NCBI GenBank assembly: GCA_028583605.1
Contig: CM053330.1
Location: 22,408,129-22,472,128 of the forward strand
Direction: 5' to 3'
DNA: 64,000 nucleotides
From: Dastarcus helophoroides
Taxonomy: Eukaryota > Arthropoda > Insecta > Coleoptera > Bothrideridae
Shown: piece after piece, positions 46,037 to 58,123 of the stretch
Layout: each line of letters starts with the position of its first letter
How positions within the stretch are numbered: position 1 is the stretch's first letter
Position numbers and translations under genes: made by a program
Notes under the pieces: model-generated
Seen by the model: the letters and a program-made list of their open reading frames with translations, nothing else
Database searches by the model: none
What the model was told of the DNA's origin: nothing

Positions 46037-46540
46037 ATCACTAATATCACAAATTTTAAATTTGTATATTTTAAAAATATTTATTTTATAGTCCTTTTAA
46101 ATTTTAAATATTTTTTAAAATAAAGGTAAATTTTAACCTTTTCACTTATTTGTGAAAATATTCTTAAATTCTTAGAAAAAGTTAATACGGAAATAATGGT
46201 ATTAAAAAACCAATTTAAATTTATCATTTGTCGAAATCTTTCAAATTGGAATTTCTGTTGAAAATTTAAGAATGTTCAAAACATTTCCTAATTTCTAAAA
46301 AAAGGCTTTACATTTTATCTTCTTTTATATTATATCTGCAAAATGTTTTAAATTTGAAATATTTTTTTGTTTAATCCTTTTTGTTTAAATTCTAATTGTA
46401 TGTATTTATAAAATTTAAAAAAATAATTTTAAATGTTTCTTTTTTCAAAATTATTCCTGTTTTAAAATGTTTCACTGTTTTTTTTTTCTAAATGTTGATT
46501 TAGAATAGTTTTTTTTTGGGGTTTCTTAGATTATGATAGA

Positions 46541-47778
46541 CAGGGTGATCCAAATTAAGTCTGCAGCATTGCTAACTTTGTTATTATTAAAGACACAAAA
46601 TTGATTAAATAGGCAAGTCAGTACAGTTTTTGACGCTGAATAAGATGACGTCATGAAAAAAACAATTGAACATTGCGTTTTTGAGTATTTTGACAAAAGT
46701 ATAATTTTTAAAATAGAACATTCTGTATATTTTATGTTTTCATGAAAGGTAGTAGAATTTAGATTAAAAATGATTACTGTAAATTTTTTATTAATATGAA
46801 TAACAACGGAGTTATGAGGATTTCATCATAAAAAATCGAAAACTAATGTGAAATTAGCTTAGTCGACTATAAAACCTTATGTCAGCAGGTTAATATACAC
46901 TTCTTAGGGATATTAAAGTAAGAATAAACAAACAGGGAACATTATTTAATATTCAATCCTAATAAAAATGTATCTTTCTGGAACCGGCAATTTCGTCCTC
47001 ATAAGTTCCTTGAAAATGTCTCTTCGCTCCTCAATACATTTCTCTGCTCATTTCAAAAGAGTAGGAATACTTTTCAAAATAGTTCTTCCACCTTATTTTC
47101 ATAAACTTTTTCTCGAACTGTCTACATTTTTTTTAGATTATTTACATTATCGTTTCGCATTGTATAAACACAATTATTAGGATAATCTTATAACAAAAAA
47201 TCTAGAGAGGTCAAATCAGGTGACCTTGGAGGCCATTTAATAATTCTATTAGTTCCAATGCATATGTCTTAGATGACGAGCTTTCCTATAATTATATGTA
47301 GGAGCTCAATTCTGCTGGAATGTGACATGTTGTTTGCTTAATAAATCCATTTTATCTAAAAAATTATTGTCCAAGATGTTTTGCATAATGTTCGCATATC
47401 TTTTATCATTAAGGAAAAATTCATAAATATAAGGTCCAAAGATTCTTAATAAAATTATCCCGCGCCATACTGTTATTGTTGAGACTAAAACGAATTTGAG
47501 GGGCTCATGACTTCCCTATTTATATTGGCAAGAAATGTATGACTATTTTTATTTTAAATTTTATTACCTTTCATAAAAATATTAAATATACAGGGTGTTC
47601 TTTTTAAAAAAATATAATTTTGTTAAAAATCTCAAAACCGAGTTGTTTAATCGTTTTTTTCTTCATAATGCCTTCTTAATCAGCATCAAGAACTGTATTA
47701 GTTTGTATTGTTAACCAATTTTGTATCTTTAATAATAACAAAGTTATCAATGCTGCCGACTTAATTTGGATCACCTTG
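46541..47778 (-). mobile_element. Tc1/mariner-superfamily element with ~240-bp terminal inverted repeats
   Basis: The left end CAGGGTGATCCAAATTAAGT is matched by the complement at the right end (47778 inward, CAAGGTGATCCAAATTAAGT). Pairing continues through GCAGCATTG, TAACTTTGTTATTATTAAAG, ACAAAATTG, the AGAACA(T/C)(T/C)CTGTATA motif and TCATGAAAGGTA / TTATGAAAGGTA, to about 46790 and 47530. Right flank TA, left flank GA, so the target duplication is imperfect. The interior holds a broken minus-strand transposase. A short relative lies at 24932-25175. Confidence 0.85.
46960..47580 (-). pseudogene. Mariner-like transposase relic inside the 46541 element
   Basis: Minus strand: TITVWRGIILLRIFGPYIY, then NIMQNILDNNFLDKMDLLSK, HVTFQQN.APTYNYRKARHL, MASKVT.FDLSRFF and, further on, a C-terminal AEKCIEERRDIF. 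These follow the order of insect mariner-superfamily proteins with VW(C)GI, FQQDGAP.H and WPPRSPDLTPLDFF. The catalytic Asp of QQDGAP reads Asn followed by a stop, and the PPRSPDL block is also damaged. The plus-strand ORF 46968-47180 is antisense. Confidence 0.75.
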
Positions 47779-50599
47779 TATGTTCATTTCGTAAAATAAT
47801 TTTAATTGAAATATTAAAATATTTCCGTAACAATGAAAGGTGGTTCACAGAATTTGGATGGCAACAACTATACAATGCACTTTAGGATGTAGTTTGAAGG
47901 TATGTAATTTTAAATACCTATGTCTTCAAAAATTTGTACCATCTATAAGGAATATAAGAATAACAAGGATTAGTTTTAGAAAATTAGTGCGCTTCTGGAG
48001 CTCCAGAAACTTTCCTTATCGAGGACAGTGTTTCCAGCAAGATATGACAATTCATAAAACTAATGTCACTTTTGCATTTCCCAATTAAGTCTTATTTTAT
48101 GGCTAAAATCTAAAGGTTGAGCTTAAAATTTAACTTTTAACTTTTTCCATATAATTAGTTTAAAGTCAAAGGTTTATAAAAGATGTCCAAAAGGGTGATA
48201 TCCCCAGAATTTCATTTCATCGATTGATTCAATTATTTTTCATTTGTCACCTATATTTGTTCTATTACATCATTCCCATTGATTGTTTTACTAAAACCGA
48301 AAAATATTTTTTTTTACTTGCTCAAATGATAAAAAGCAACAGCATGGAAGACTTTACTTCAAACGGAACCCTCTTAAGATTGCCCACATCTGTTTTTCTG
48401 ACTGTTTATCTGTCATATAATTCATTTTGCCTTAATGTAATAGAATTTTGAAATTAATTAAATTTTTCTTGGCAAGTTTTCCCATGTTAAAACTTAAATA
48501 AGATACGACACTAAAGCAGAATATATAAAAGTGGTTTGTTTGCACTTTCTAAAACTATTTTTTTTTAAATTTCAGTCTGCATTTTCTGAGTTATGGTAGA
48601 AATATTTAAAACATATACCATCCCACCCCAAAAAAAACTTTATTAACCGATATATTAATATATTCAAGAAAATTTCTCTTTAGCTGTCTACTAGGTTCTT
48701 AAAGTCTCTGAAAAATCAGCAAAAAATCACGACAAACAAAGTTATAAACTGAAAAATTTAAAGATATGCAGAATATATTCATATATATAGTTCATGATAC
48801 GGAGCCTCCTGCCTAAACCGAAATGGCACATGGCCCCGATTGTTTCGTTAACATAGGGCAATAAATTATTCGCTAAAATGTCAACGTTTACAAATGGATT
48901 CATTGTGCTAGTTATTATTTTCTGGTTGGCACCCATTTCACCTATACGTGAAAGTATAGTTTTTTTATAATTTTCAGCACTTTTATGTGTATTTTGTATG
49001 TCGAGTAGGCCTTGTAAAAAAAGCATATTTTAAATATGCTGTATGCAGGCAGACTAAAATTTCATTCAATAATAAAAATCATGCCCATTCTTTGTTCAAA
49101 GATCTAATGTACATATTCATGTGCAAATCTGAAACGTTTTTTATTTGAGCTAAGTGGTTTTCCGTGAAGAGCCCTAGTAGTAGTTGTACTAGCATTCTTG
49201 ATACCAGGGACTTTCATTTTATATTTTCGTATAGATTAAGCTCCAGAACTTTACTTGAAACGATTAATAATGAAAATGATAATTTTGCCAATGAATAAAT
49301 TAAAATCAGTCTCCGGACATTTATTTTTTTATTTCATTAAATCTTGCTTCCATCAATGTACCGTTTAGTCTAGCCGTATAACAAAATTGAACAGAACGAA
49401 ATTAATAAGTTAGAGAATCTAATTTGTGAAAAGCAGACAAGTAAATTTGCTTAAGCCTTCAATCACTTAACTTATTCTTTCGGGTTAAAAGTCCGTCTAA
49501 CCTCCTTGATCCTAATTTCCAAATAACACAAAGTATCCGTTACGACGTCGACTGGTCTCCAATAAAAAGTTCATTACAAGTCGAATGTCGTGGGTTTATT
49601 TTTAAAAAGCAGATCTGTTCATTAGTAGTATACTTGTCTGTAGCTTGTCATGTACTTTTAATATTCGTTTCTCTAAAAATAGTTTAGAGTTCTTCTTTTG
49701 ATTTGGCAGTGTTAATTTAAAACTAACGGATTTATATCGCGCTAATAAACTAAAACTGACATGCTGTCTTACACTTCCCATATCCATGAAGTTGTGGCTG
49801 AAAATGATCAAATATCAAAATATTAATTAGAAAGACAAGACAAACCTTTTAAACCATAGGTAAATGAGCCAAGAGCAAGTCGGGCTCGCTCAATTAGGAT
49901 TTCGCACCAATTACTACAGTGAACAGTCAATAGACCAAATTAAATAATTTTTACTTATTATGAATTTGAAATTTTATTCAAATACACATTTTTTTCTACA
50001 ATCAATCGCAATCTTTATGGTTTTGGTGGCTGTGTTCACAGGATCGCTTTGGATTGCGCCAAAATGTTCGATTCCAAACGCTACTGCGTTCGTTGCGTGC
50101 AATTTAATAAACCTGTGTTAGTTTCAAAAATATTTACCTAAAAGAAATAATGTAGGATCCAAATTTGGTCAGCATACTCTCTTTCGGCTAAATCAGGTTT
50201 TTCATTTAAAAAACGTTAATCCAATATGGATTAAAAAGCCCTGGAATGCAAGCATTTATTTTTGCATAAAATATTTTTTTCTTAACAACTATAACAATAT
50301 CGAAAAGACCTGCGATTTTCCGATAATCTATTAAAATTATGTCTTCGGAAACCTAGGAGATCAGGAGGAAACGGTCATTTTTTACACATTTTGAGTTGTA
50401 TCTTTAAGACTGTTGAACAAAAATTATAAAAAAGTATTTTAGGATTCTCAGAAACAGATCTTTTAAATGATAACTCATACGATATAGTAACTAAAACTTG
50501 ATTTTTCGGTGACAAAATTAACAGGCCATTTTATTACAAAACATTTCTTTTTTAATGGTAGGCTGAAGGCATTGGCTTGGATCGTCGAGAACTAGTGCT
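47779..50599. other. Intron sequence without assigned content
   Basis: ORFs at 47840-48088 (+), 48224-48451 (+), 48742-49026 (-) and 49602-49811 (-) were checked. None has a recognisable domain, and none is bounded by convincing splice sites in phase with the host gene. The 94-codon ORF at 48742-49026 has the most protein-like composition and remains unassigned. Confidence 0.4.
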
Positions 50600-50740
50600 G
50601 TGCAAAATTTTCTACGTCACACAATTTTCGAAAAAAAACCTCTTTGTGATAGTTGGACGGACGGACACGAGAGTGAGATTATAAGAGTTCCGTTTTGTCC
50701 TTTTAAGGTACGGAACCCCAAAAATCCCCTCAAAGCTAAA
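50600..50740 (+). repeat. Dispersed repeat end with GTTCCGT hairpin
   Basis: TTGGACGGACGGACACGAGA, then ATAAGAGTTCCGTTTTGTCC and TTTTAAGGTACGGAACCCC. GTTCCGT (50687-50693) and ACGGAAC (50710-50716) form a perfect 7-bp hairpin. I recognise this wording (GACGGAC..., then GGTTCCGT...ACGGAACCC) as a very common interspersed repeat end in insects, especially moths. Its class is uncertain. The overlapping ORFs at 50600-50884 are not genes. Confidence 0.5.
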
Positions 50741-51889
50741 ATTACTGATTGGTCTGAAAATACAATTAGGTTTGCAAAGGACAAACATATTCAAACATAT
50801 TTTTTTTCTTTATGTTCACAAATAATTATGTCAGGAACTAAAGGAAAAGCCGACATTGTTGAATCAAAATCACGTTTCAGATAAACGAACCTGTTATACC
50901 CTAAATGCAAATTAGCTTCGATATGGCATCAATATTACATTAGAATGACAGATGGTGGCACTAAATCGATTGTTGTGAACGGCTTGTAATTTACATTAAT
51001 AAACTTGGGCATTGGGATGAGAATTATGAATAATTTCACAACCAACAACATTTTATCGCACCTTGTTACTACTTACACCAGTGTGTCAATCAGATTTGTA
51101 TCACTATTCACAAAACTTATATTACATTATAAAGACAGTTTATAAACATTGCCTGAAACGTGGAAATCCGACGAATATTGATAATCGTTTGACTGTAGAT
51201 GCAGTTATCGTGGGATTGTTGTCATTCTTCGTTGTCTGGTTGCTATCTACTTTTTGTGAATGAACGAACTCGATACAAATCAAATAGTTTATAGACATAT
51301 TTAATTTTCTTTACTACGTTGTATAGAGAAAAAACAATGTAATTTTGGAGCCACACGGTTAATGTTTTGCAATATCCGTAAAAAAACTTGAAATAATTTG
51401 TACTTTTCGCCTTTAATTCGTTAATAAAATTAAGATAGCAATAGAGCAGGAGACCGATTGCTCTTTACTTTATTTTCGATAACGATATAAGTTCGTCCAT
51501 GAAAAAAGTTAATTTTAATCGAAAAATTACGATAAACGAAGAAACAGTTTAAAAATGGATATTCTGAGAGTTTTGATACATTTATGCTTAAAAATGCTTA
51601 TTGATTGATTTATTTTATTTCTCGAAATTAACCATATCCAAAAGAGGCAATATGCTATAACTTACTTTGGAAACGATAGCTCTATAATTTTCCATACCTG
51701 GGAATCAACCAAAGATATAAGAAATTTACTACTATCTTTAATATTATGACTTTTATTCAATTTAGTCACTAACGGTACATTTACACTAGAGACTTTTTTC
51801 TGTATATTTTTCTATGACATGAAGTGTATTAGTGGCAACCATTTCCAGAGAAGCTATGTTCTATACATTTAATCTCACAGTGCATTACC
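50741..51889. other. Intron sequence
   Basis: No assignable gene or repeat. The ORF 51063-51263 is unrecognised. Confidence 0.4.
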
Positions 51890-52065
51890 CCAGACACTTT
51901 ATTCCATACATTTATTACTCTCTCACAGTGAAGTGTCAACCTATCCTGCGGGAAGCTATCCAAAACTTATTTATACAGCTGAGAGTCTCGGATTGCTTCA
52001 ATCAGGATAGTTGACAATATATTTTATCTCAGAGAGAAATAAACATACCACGGAATAAAGTGTCT
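51890..52065. repeat. Imperfect foldback (~175 bp)
   Basis: GACACTTTATTCCATACATT is the inverted counterpart of CGGAATAAAGTGTC. Inside this, TTTATTACTCTCTCACAG against CTCAGAGAGAAATAAA and GTCAACCTATCCTG against CAGGATAGTTGAC also pair. Possible outer ends CGGTACATTT (51773) and AAAATGTACGG (52107) hint at a ~340-bp short element. Confidence 0.55.
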
Positions 52066-52474
52066 AAGTGTCTACTACACACCACTATTCACCGTCAAAG
52101 GAAAATGTACGGAATAAAGTGCTTAGTGTAAGCTTACTGTAAGCATTTCACGAAATTTTTGAAATAAATATATACTGCAGCCCTCCACATTAAGATATTA
52201 AATATCAAAGGTCACAAACATCAGCTTTTTGCGAATAACCTCGCTTTCTATGCATTGTATGTTACTCAGTTATTATCAAATTGTTGAATATAAAATTTTA
52301 TACGAGTGTTGTTCTTCACACTTTTTAATATGATTAACGCAGAGTGGGAGGTGCGCATCAGTTTAAAAGATAACGCATACAAAATGTACTCAAAACTTTT
52401 GCAAACGAAATTATACCGTATTGGAAAGTTTGGATAGCCCATTTGAATAATGGTGGAACAGCAAATAAAGAAGT

Positions 52475-55316
52475 AGGTGGTAGACTGGAGCTTTCAGTCG
52501 TCCGAGGTAGTACCAACCCACGTGTCACTAGGAAGCGGTGAAATGAATGTTTTCATCTCTGACACTTCAGTCGGTTTCTGTTATTCTTTTTTCATTATCC
52601 TGTCTTTTCTTTATTTTTTTTTCTATCTGATTTTCTTAATTAATATTTAAAAACAAAGATGATGGATTCTCTTCGTGCAAAAAATTTCGGACATAAACAA
52701 TCCTTCCGTTCGGATGTCCGGGACAGAGGGTGTGCGAGAGAACCCAAATCGACGGAAAATTTTAATGTGCCACATACCAAGTCTCTTTTAAATAATTTAT
52801 TCAAAATTCAGTTCTGTAACATTCAGGGGGCTAAATTCAAACCTAAACTTGATTCATCAACACCTTCAAAATGAAAGACCCCATGGGCTATCTCTAACAC
52901 AAACCCAAGTCTCTCCAGCCATCAATACGGTCTACATGCTTTGCCCTAATTACGACTTGCACACAAAGTTTCGACACAAGGGGAGAATTTGTGCTTTTAC
53001 GCAAATCAATTTGTCCTGTCAACGAAAAGAAGCACTGAAATCTGCTGATCATGATGTGATTTGGCTGAAAATCTGCTTCAAAAGCGAAGTAATATTTATT
53101 TGTTTACTTTATCTGCCTCCAAACGATCCCTCATACAGACAGCTCCTCTCTTATCTCTCCGTAACCTCCGATCATAGACAGACGAAGTATCCAAACGCTT
53201 AGGTTCTCTTCCTTGGTGACTTCAACTTACACAGCATCTCCTGGTTAAGGTTTCTTCCCGAACTAACGCCGCGGGAAGGGTGGCGGAGGCTTTCTCTACC
53301 ACTTGTGGACTATTGCAATTGGTTAATGAAACCACAAGACTTCCTGATATACCCATTAACCTAATCTACTTGAACTTTTCCTTACAAATTCTCCAAATTC
53401 GTATAAAATTACTGCTACGTCACCGATTGGAAATTCCGATCACAAGCTTGTAGCAGCCTCTAGCTCGCTTCATATGCCACCTCCATCTCAAACACAGCCC
53501 CCTAGGATTTGGCACTTTCATTCTGCAAACTGGGAAGAATTAAGGTACTTATTTGCATCTTTCCTATGGCAAGAAGTCTGCTTCAACTCAGACAACCCTT
53601 CCTTAATCACCGAATCCATCACTGAAACTATCCCGGTTGGTATGGAATCTTCAATTCCCTATTTTCAAAAGAAGTCTGCCTCCAGTAAACCTTGGTTCAG
53701 CAAAAAATGTGCTCGGGCTTTTTCCTGTAAAAATCGTGCATATGGTCGTTAAAGAAATAATCCCTCGGTCAAGACTCGGACCACTCTTGTAAATGCACGA
53801 AATTTTTGTAAACAGATTATTGAAAGGCAAAAAGTGATTTTGATCGCAAAATGCATAAGAGGCTTATCAACTGTCCGAACAGTTTCGGGTCCTTTTGGGG
53901 ATTTGCAAAGTCGATTGAAAAAAAATTTAATCTTCAAATTTTCCACCTTTACTTGATGACAACTTTAATATTGGGACTACTTTTAACGAGAAGGCTGACC
54001 TGCTAGCCTTAATGTTTGCTGAAAATTCCAACCTTAATTCTCGAAATGTAAAACATCCTGTTTTTGCTAAGGATGACACTTCGATGCCTGAAGTTGTTTT
54101 TAGACAAAGCACAGTCAGGAAGATTCTCCTTGGAATCGACACACCGAAAGCTTCTGGCCTTGATGGTATCCCAGCTATTGTTCTTAAGAACTGGCATAGG
54201 TTACTCATATCTGTAACTCAGCTATGGAAAAATATGATGAGGCTAGGATTGTGGCATTGTATATCACAAAGGCCCTCGACAGAGTCTGGTATCGATCTCT
54301 CGTTAAATTAATATCCTATGGTCTTCCTCCTGGATTCTGTCATTTGATATCTAGTTTTCTCGCCAACAGATTTCTTCAGATCATCGTCGGTGGCATCTCA
54401 TATGAGACATTTGCGATTAGTCTCTGTTTCTGTTAAGCATAAACGATCTTTCGGCTCTAATTTTCAGTCCTATATACAGTTACGCAGATGATAGTAGTCT
54501 GGTGTCATCTTTTTTCTCTGACAAACCATTATCCATCGCTGCTTCGGATCGACAAGGGAAACATCAAATACAGATGATTATTTGGGATCTTGAAATCATT
54601 CTAAAATGGGGTAGAAAAAATTTAGTCGACTTTAACATTTCAAAAACTTAGCCCTCAGTTTTCTTTAAGAAAACATCAAGGGATAATGCTACAAACATAC
54701 TCATGGCCGGTAAAATTCTTCCAATGAAATTTAATCTGTCTGTCCTAGGAGTGAATGCGAGCACTAACTTCTCTTGGGTTTATCATGTGCGCGGCATTGC
54801 AAAATCCGCCTCTCAGAAGCTAGGCTTTCTTTTAAGAGCTTACGAGTACTTCACATCTCATCAGCTACTCACACTAAACATTAAAACATTGTTTTTATGT
54901 TTGGAGTTTAGATCCAAAGCACACCTTAGCTCTTTTGGATTTAGTTCAAAGAAGAGCGATTTGCCTAATTGATTACGAAAGTTTGACCGATTGGTTCGAA
55001 ACACTAAAGCAGAGGCAGATGGTTTGTGATTTATATCTTCTCTACAAATACTTTTAAGGGAGATGCTCACAGAAACTATTAGGATTGATCCTTTAGGGGC
55101 AAGATTTTTGAGGCATACAAGACATTCTGAGACAGCAAATTCCTGTGCGGTTCAGCTTGACCCAGTGAGAATTTCTGTCTAGGTAGACTCTTTTTCTATA
55201 GAACTTCTAAACTATGGAACTCGTTACCGAACGAAATTTTCTTTAAAAATTACAACCTTTCCATGTTTAAGAAGGCGGTTCATCGTCATCTATAGTAGTT
55301 TCCGTATTTTACTAGC
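52475..55316 (+). pseudogene. Jockey/CR1-type non-LTR retrotransposon, near full span but internally deleted
   Basis: It starts with a 5' UTR of the type seen in insect elements (TAGACTGGAGCTTTCAGTCG, TCCGAGGTAGTACCA). The APE-type endonuclease is recognisable by GDFNLHSISW (53215-) and GNSDHKLV (about 53432-). The RT begins with TPKASGLDGIPAIVLKNW (54140-), then jumps directly to EARIVALYITKALDRVWY (motif A region, about 54237-), so roughly 100 residues of fingers/palm are deleted. Next come YGLPPGFCHLISSFLANRF and the catalytic SYADDSS (Tyr codon 54481). The tail SETANSCAVQL ends near 55316. There are many frameshifts and stops, and no clear poly-A tract or target duplication. Source-type for the fragments at 1690, 45255, 45560 and 57510. 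Confidence 0.88.
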
Positions 55317-55479
55317 GGTGCTTTGAAGGCATAATAGGATTACCCTTTGCGAGTGTATTGAACATAAAAAAGCCCATATTGATGTCTTAGTTATTAGTAG
55401 AGATAAAATGTATCAAATCATTCAAAACATTTTGTTGAATTCAAAACTAAGAAAACTCAGTATGGCGTCCATAAAAAAA

Positions 55480-56035
55480 TAAAGTTGCCATCAACTTTTG
55501 TACGGGCAGAGAAAGATGGTTATTGTTCCAGCATTTTTTTAATAGCTTTACCCAGACATTTATCATGTGATGATTAGAAGTAAAAACTTCGGCAATCCGG
55601 TGTTTAATTTTCGTGGCTTAGTAACGGGTCGCGACATTTCATTTCAGAAACGCTGGGCACCAAGATCGAAGAATTGTTACTACGGATTGGTACACAACCA
55701 TTTTTTTTTAATGCAAGTCATCTTTAAGCTTTGAAAAACAACCCATAACGATGAATCATTCTTTAACAAAACAATGCAAGTCTGCACAAAGATCGCAAGA
55801 CAACTGAATTTTTAAGGCAAAAAATGTCGAATTGTTAAAGCGTTCTCCGTACAATCCCGTACCGTCCCAAATATTTCTTTACCGCTCCAAAACCAAGAAT
55901 GCAATACATCGTCGAAGTCAACGTGTTCAAAAACGCAAATTTCAATTTTACCAACAAACGAGTTGTACTTTTAAAGTTGGTTCTGGTGCATGCAAAAAAG
56001 TATTTCTCTTCGTGGAGGATAAATAGAAAAATAAA
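55480..56035 (+). pseudogene. Mariner-type transposase relic
   Basis: Three plus-strand frames together give KTMQVCTKIARQLNF / SLHKDRKTTEFLRQK, then LLKRSPYNPVPSQIFLYRS, KTKNAIHRRSQR and WFWCMQKSISLRG. These follow the mariner order DNA..H...FL, ELL.HPPYSPDLAP.D.FLF, K.KN.LRG and WF.RMQKCI.L.GEY. The catalytic Asp in SPDLAP(C)D is lost and the frames are broken. Terminal repeats were not identified. Confidence 0.65.
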
Positions 56036-56039
56036 AAAT

Positions 56040-56577
56040 AAAGTCTTTAAAAGTTATCAACTGTTTTATTTAAGCTCTATGTGCAAATATAAAAAGACAA
56101 GCCTCGTAAGTTTCTGTACATAAAAAATCACTTATTTTATATCCACTGGATTCACAAAATTGCACAGATTAAAAGGATGTAATTATGCACAGGACATACA
56201 TACATAAAAAAATAACAGAAGCTGTGATTTTTGGCAAAAATGGCAGTTGTAGGAATATTAGTTTGGGACACTTCATGATTCCAAAAGTGTAACACAAATA
56301 AAGATGTTATGTTCATAAATAAAGAAAAAATAGGGGGTTTACCATTAGTCTGTTGCACCCTAAAAAATAAGACTTAGTTATGTATAATATATTGTACACA
56401 TGAAACATTTGGCAGCGTCATGTCTAAAATGTAACAAAGTAATAACCATCAGGTAAAAGCACTCATGATTTATTTTGGAACGACTTACGTTTGTCACCGC
56501 ATTATATTCTGGTTCTTGTTATTGTTTAAAGTTATTTTGAGTCTAATAGGTAGATATTTTAAAAAATTAAGATATAC
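56040..56577. other. Intron sequence adjoining exon 1
   Basis: AT-rich; minus-strand ORF 56152-56358 is unsupported. The donor GTATAT of the neighbouring exon lies at 56577-56572. Confidence 0.5.
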
Positions 56578-56787
56578 CTGTTTGTTGGTTGTTCGTGCAG
56601 AATTCCGCCCCGTTTTAAAATGAAGGCGCCTGAGGGCTGATGTGGCAGTGGTGATGAGATCATCTGGGGGCCGGGAGGAGCGGGGGCCCGACTGCGAATT
56701 GACGGTCATTCTTGAGGGTCGCGGACTAGGACTTGAACTGGTACACGGTGGACTGCCGACGCCACTGACGTCAGTTCCGGATGGAGT
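56578..56787 (-). CDS. Coding exon 1 (of those visible) of the minus-strand host gene
   Basis: A 210-bp exon (70 codons, phase 0 both ends). The acceptor is TATCTGTTACAG ending at 56788 and the donor is GTATAT at 56577. The product is TPSGTDVSGVGSPPCTSSSP, SPRPSRMTVNSQSGPRSSRP, PDDLITTATSALRRLHFKTG, RNSARTTNKQ. It is much richer in G and C than the flanks, as expected of a constrained exon. An internal Met (56709) exists, but the open frame and acceptor upstream argue for an internal exon. It joins in phase to GQGQPVPK of the exon ending at 40861, across a 15.7-kb intron. Further upstream exons, including the start codon, were not found before 64000. Confidence 0.85.
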
Positions 56788-56931
56788 CTGTAACAGATAA
56801 TATTAAAAATTATTTCAGATTATCCTGAGGTTAGCGCATACATGCTAATTTATGCAAATAAATGAAAAATATATATTCCCTCTTATTTGGGAGCATAACT
56901 AGAATAACTGTCAAAAGTATTCCCTATTATA

Positions 56932-57337
56932 CAGGGTGACAATTTAAAAAGCAGCAATCGGAAATATAACTTGGCATTTTAACAAAATAAATAGGGGTGA
57001 TTAGCCCCTATGAACATTCCTTGGTTTCCCGAAGTATATTTGAGACAGCATTTTTTCTAAGATATGACCAAAATTACTATGTTTAAAAAATGTTGCTTAC
57101 TTTAAACATCAAATATTATTCGTACTATTTAAAATTTTGCTGTGAGACTGTAAAGAGAAAGCAACGACCTTTACAACGATGTGTCCCGTTTGTTTAAAAA
57201 ATAGGGTTTGAAGCGGGCTGGCTTAAAAACATCCATTTCGGTTCCTCTTCAATTTCCTGATGTGTATTTCAAATCTTCCTGATAGTATTTTTTGTTGAAG
57301 AGATATTCCTGATGGCTACTTTCCAATTTTCACCCTG
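56932..57337. mobile_element. Short inverted-repeat element (406 bp) of CAGGGTGACA type
   Basis: Left end TATACAGGGTGACAATT, right end AATTTTCACCCTG. The left flank has TA, the right flank CA. Non-coding; likely a mariner-derived MITE. Confidence 0.5.
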
Positions 57338-57509
57338 CATAATAGTCTCAGATCATATATATATTTTTTTAAGTTCAGTTTAATCCACTCGCAAAGGGCA
57401 ACCCTATTATTTCTTCGAAGCACTGCAAATAAAATGAAGGAACAAAGTTAAATGGCAATGAACTGCCTTTTTAAATGAGGATAGGTTGAAATTTTGGGCT
57501 TAAATTCCG

Positions 57510-57665
57510 TTCGGTAATTAATTCCCTATCTTGAAAATTCTGTAGAAAAAAGTCTCCGTAGACAGAAGTCTTCACTGTGTCAAGCTGTACTCCACAGAAA
57601 TTTGCTGTCTCCGACTGTGCCATATGCTTCAAAATCTTGCCCTTGGCACAGTATAGATATTAGCT
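57510..57665 (-). pseudogene. Non-LTR retrotransposon C-terminal fragment
   Basis: Minus-strand reading gives GKILKHMAQSETANFCGVQL, DTVKTSVYGDFF. It is clearly the same block as HTRQSGTENFFAVQLGSART.IYGDYFF at 1690-1894. Only about 50 residues remain. Confidence 0.75.
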
Positions 57666-58115
57666 TACGCAAACAGTAGCGACAAAGTGCTAAAATTTTG
57701 TCACGAATTTTGTTTGCGCATGCCTCAATTTGTACAATCCCGAACATGGCGACGCAGTGTTCTCTGATAACCAGAAATAAAACTGAATGTCAATTCAGAG
57801 TTGCCAAGTGTTTGGGAAAATCAGCACTTGAGCGAATTTAATTTTTTGTTCTACATTCATATGTTATCCATTCGTAGTAAAAATGTAAGGCAATATTTAT
57901 CTACATTTATGGATGTTCTAGAAATTTGATATGGTCAGCGATTTTCATCCGAATTGTAGGATTTTTCAGGATATTGTTCGCGAATAAGGTTAAGGTCATC
58001 TGACAACACTGGATTAGTTTTATTTAAATGTCAGTCTTGTTCCTTGCGCTAATAAGATGAAACCAAATAAAAGAAAAAAGAGGAGAATTTACCTTTTCTA
58101 TTTATAAATGTAACT
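57666..58115. other. Non-coding stretch
   Basis: No feature recognised beyond ordinary AT-rich sequence. Confidence 0.4.
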
Positions 58116-58123
58116 CTTAACAG

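Noticed and set aside
48742..49026. 94-codon minus-strand ORF as an extra exon of the host gene
   Set aside because: It lies in the right strand and intron, but I could not find an acceptor and donor that keep phase 0 with the flanking exons; left unassigned.
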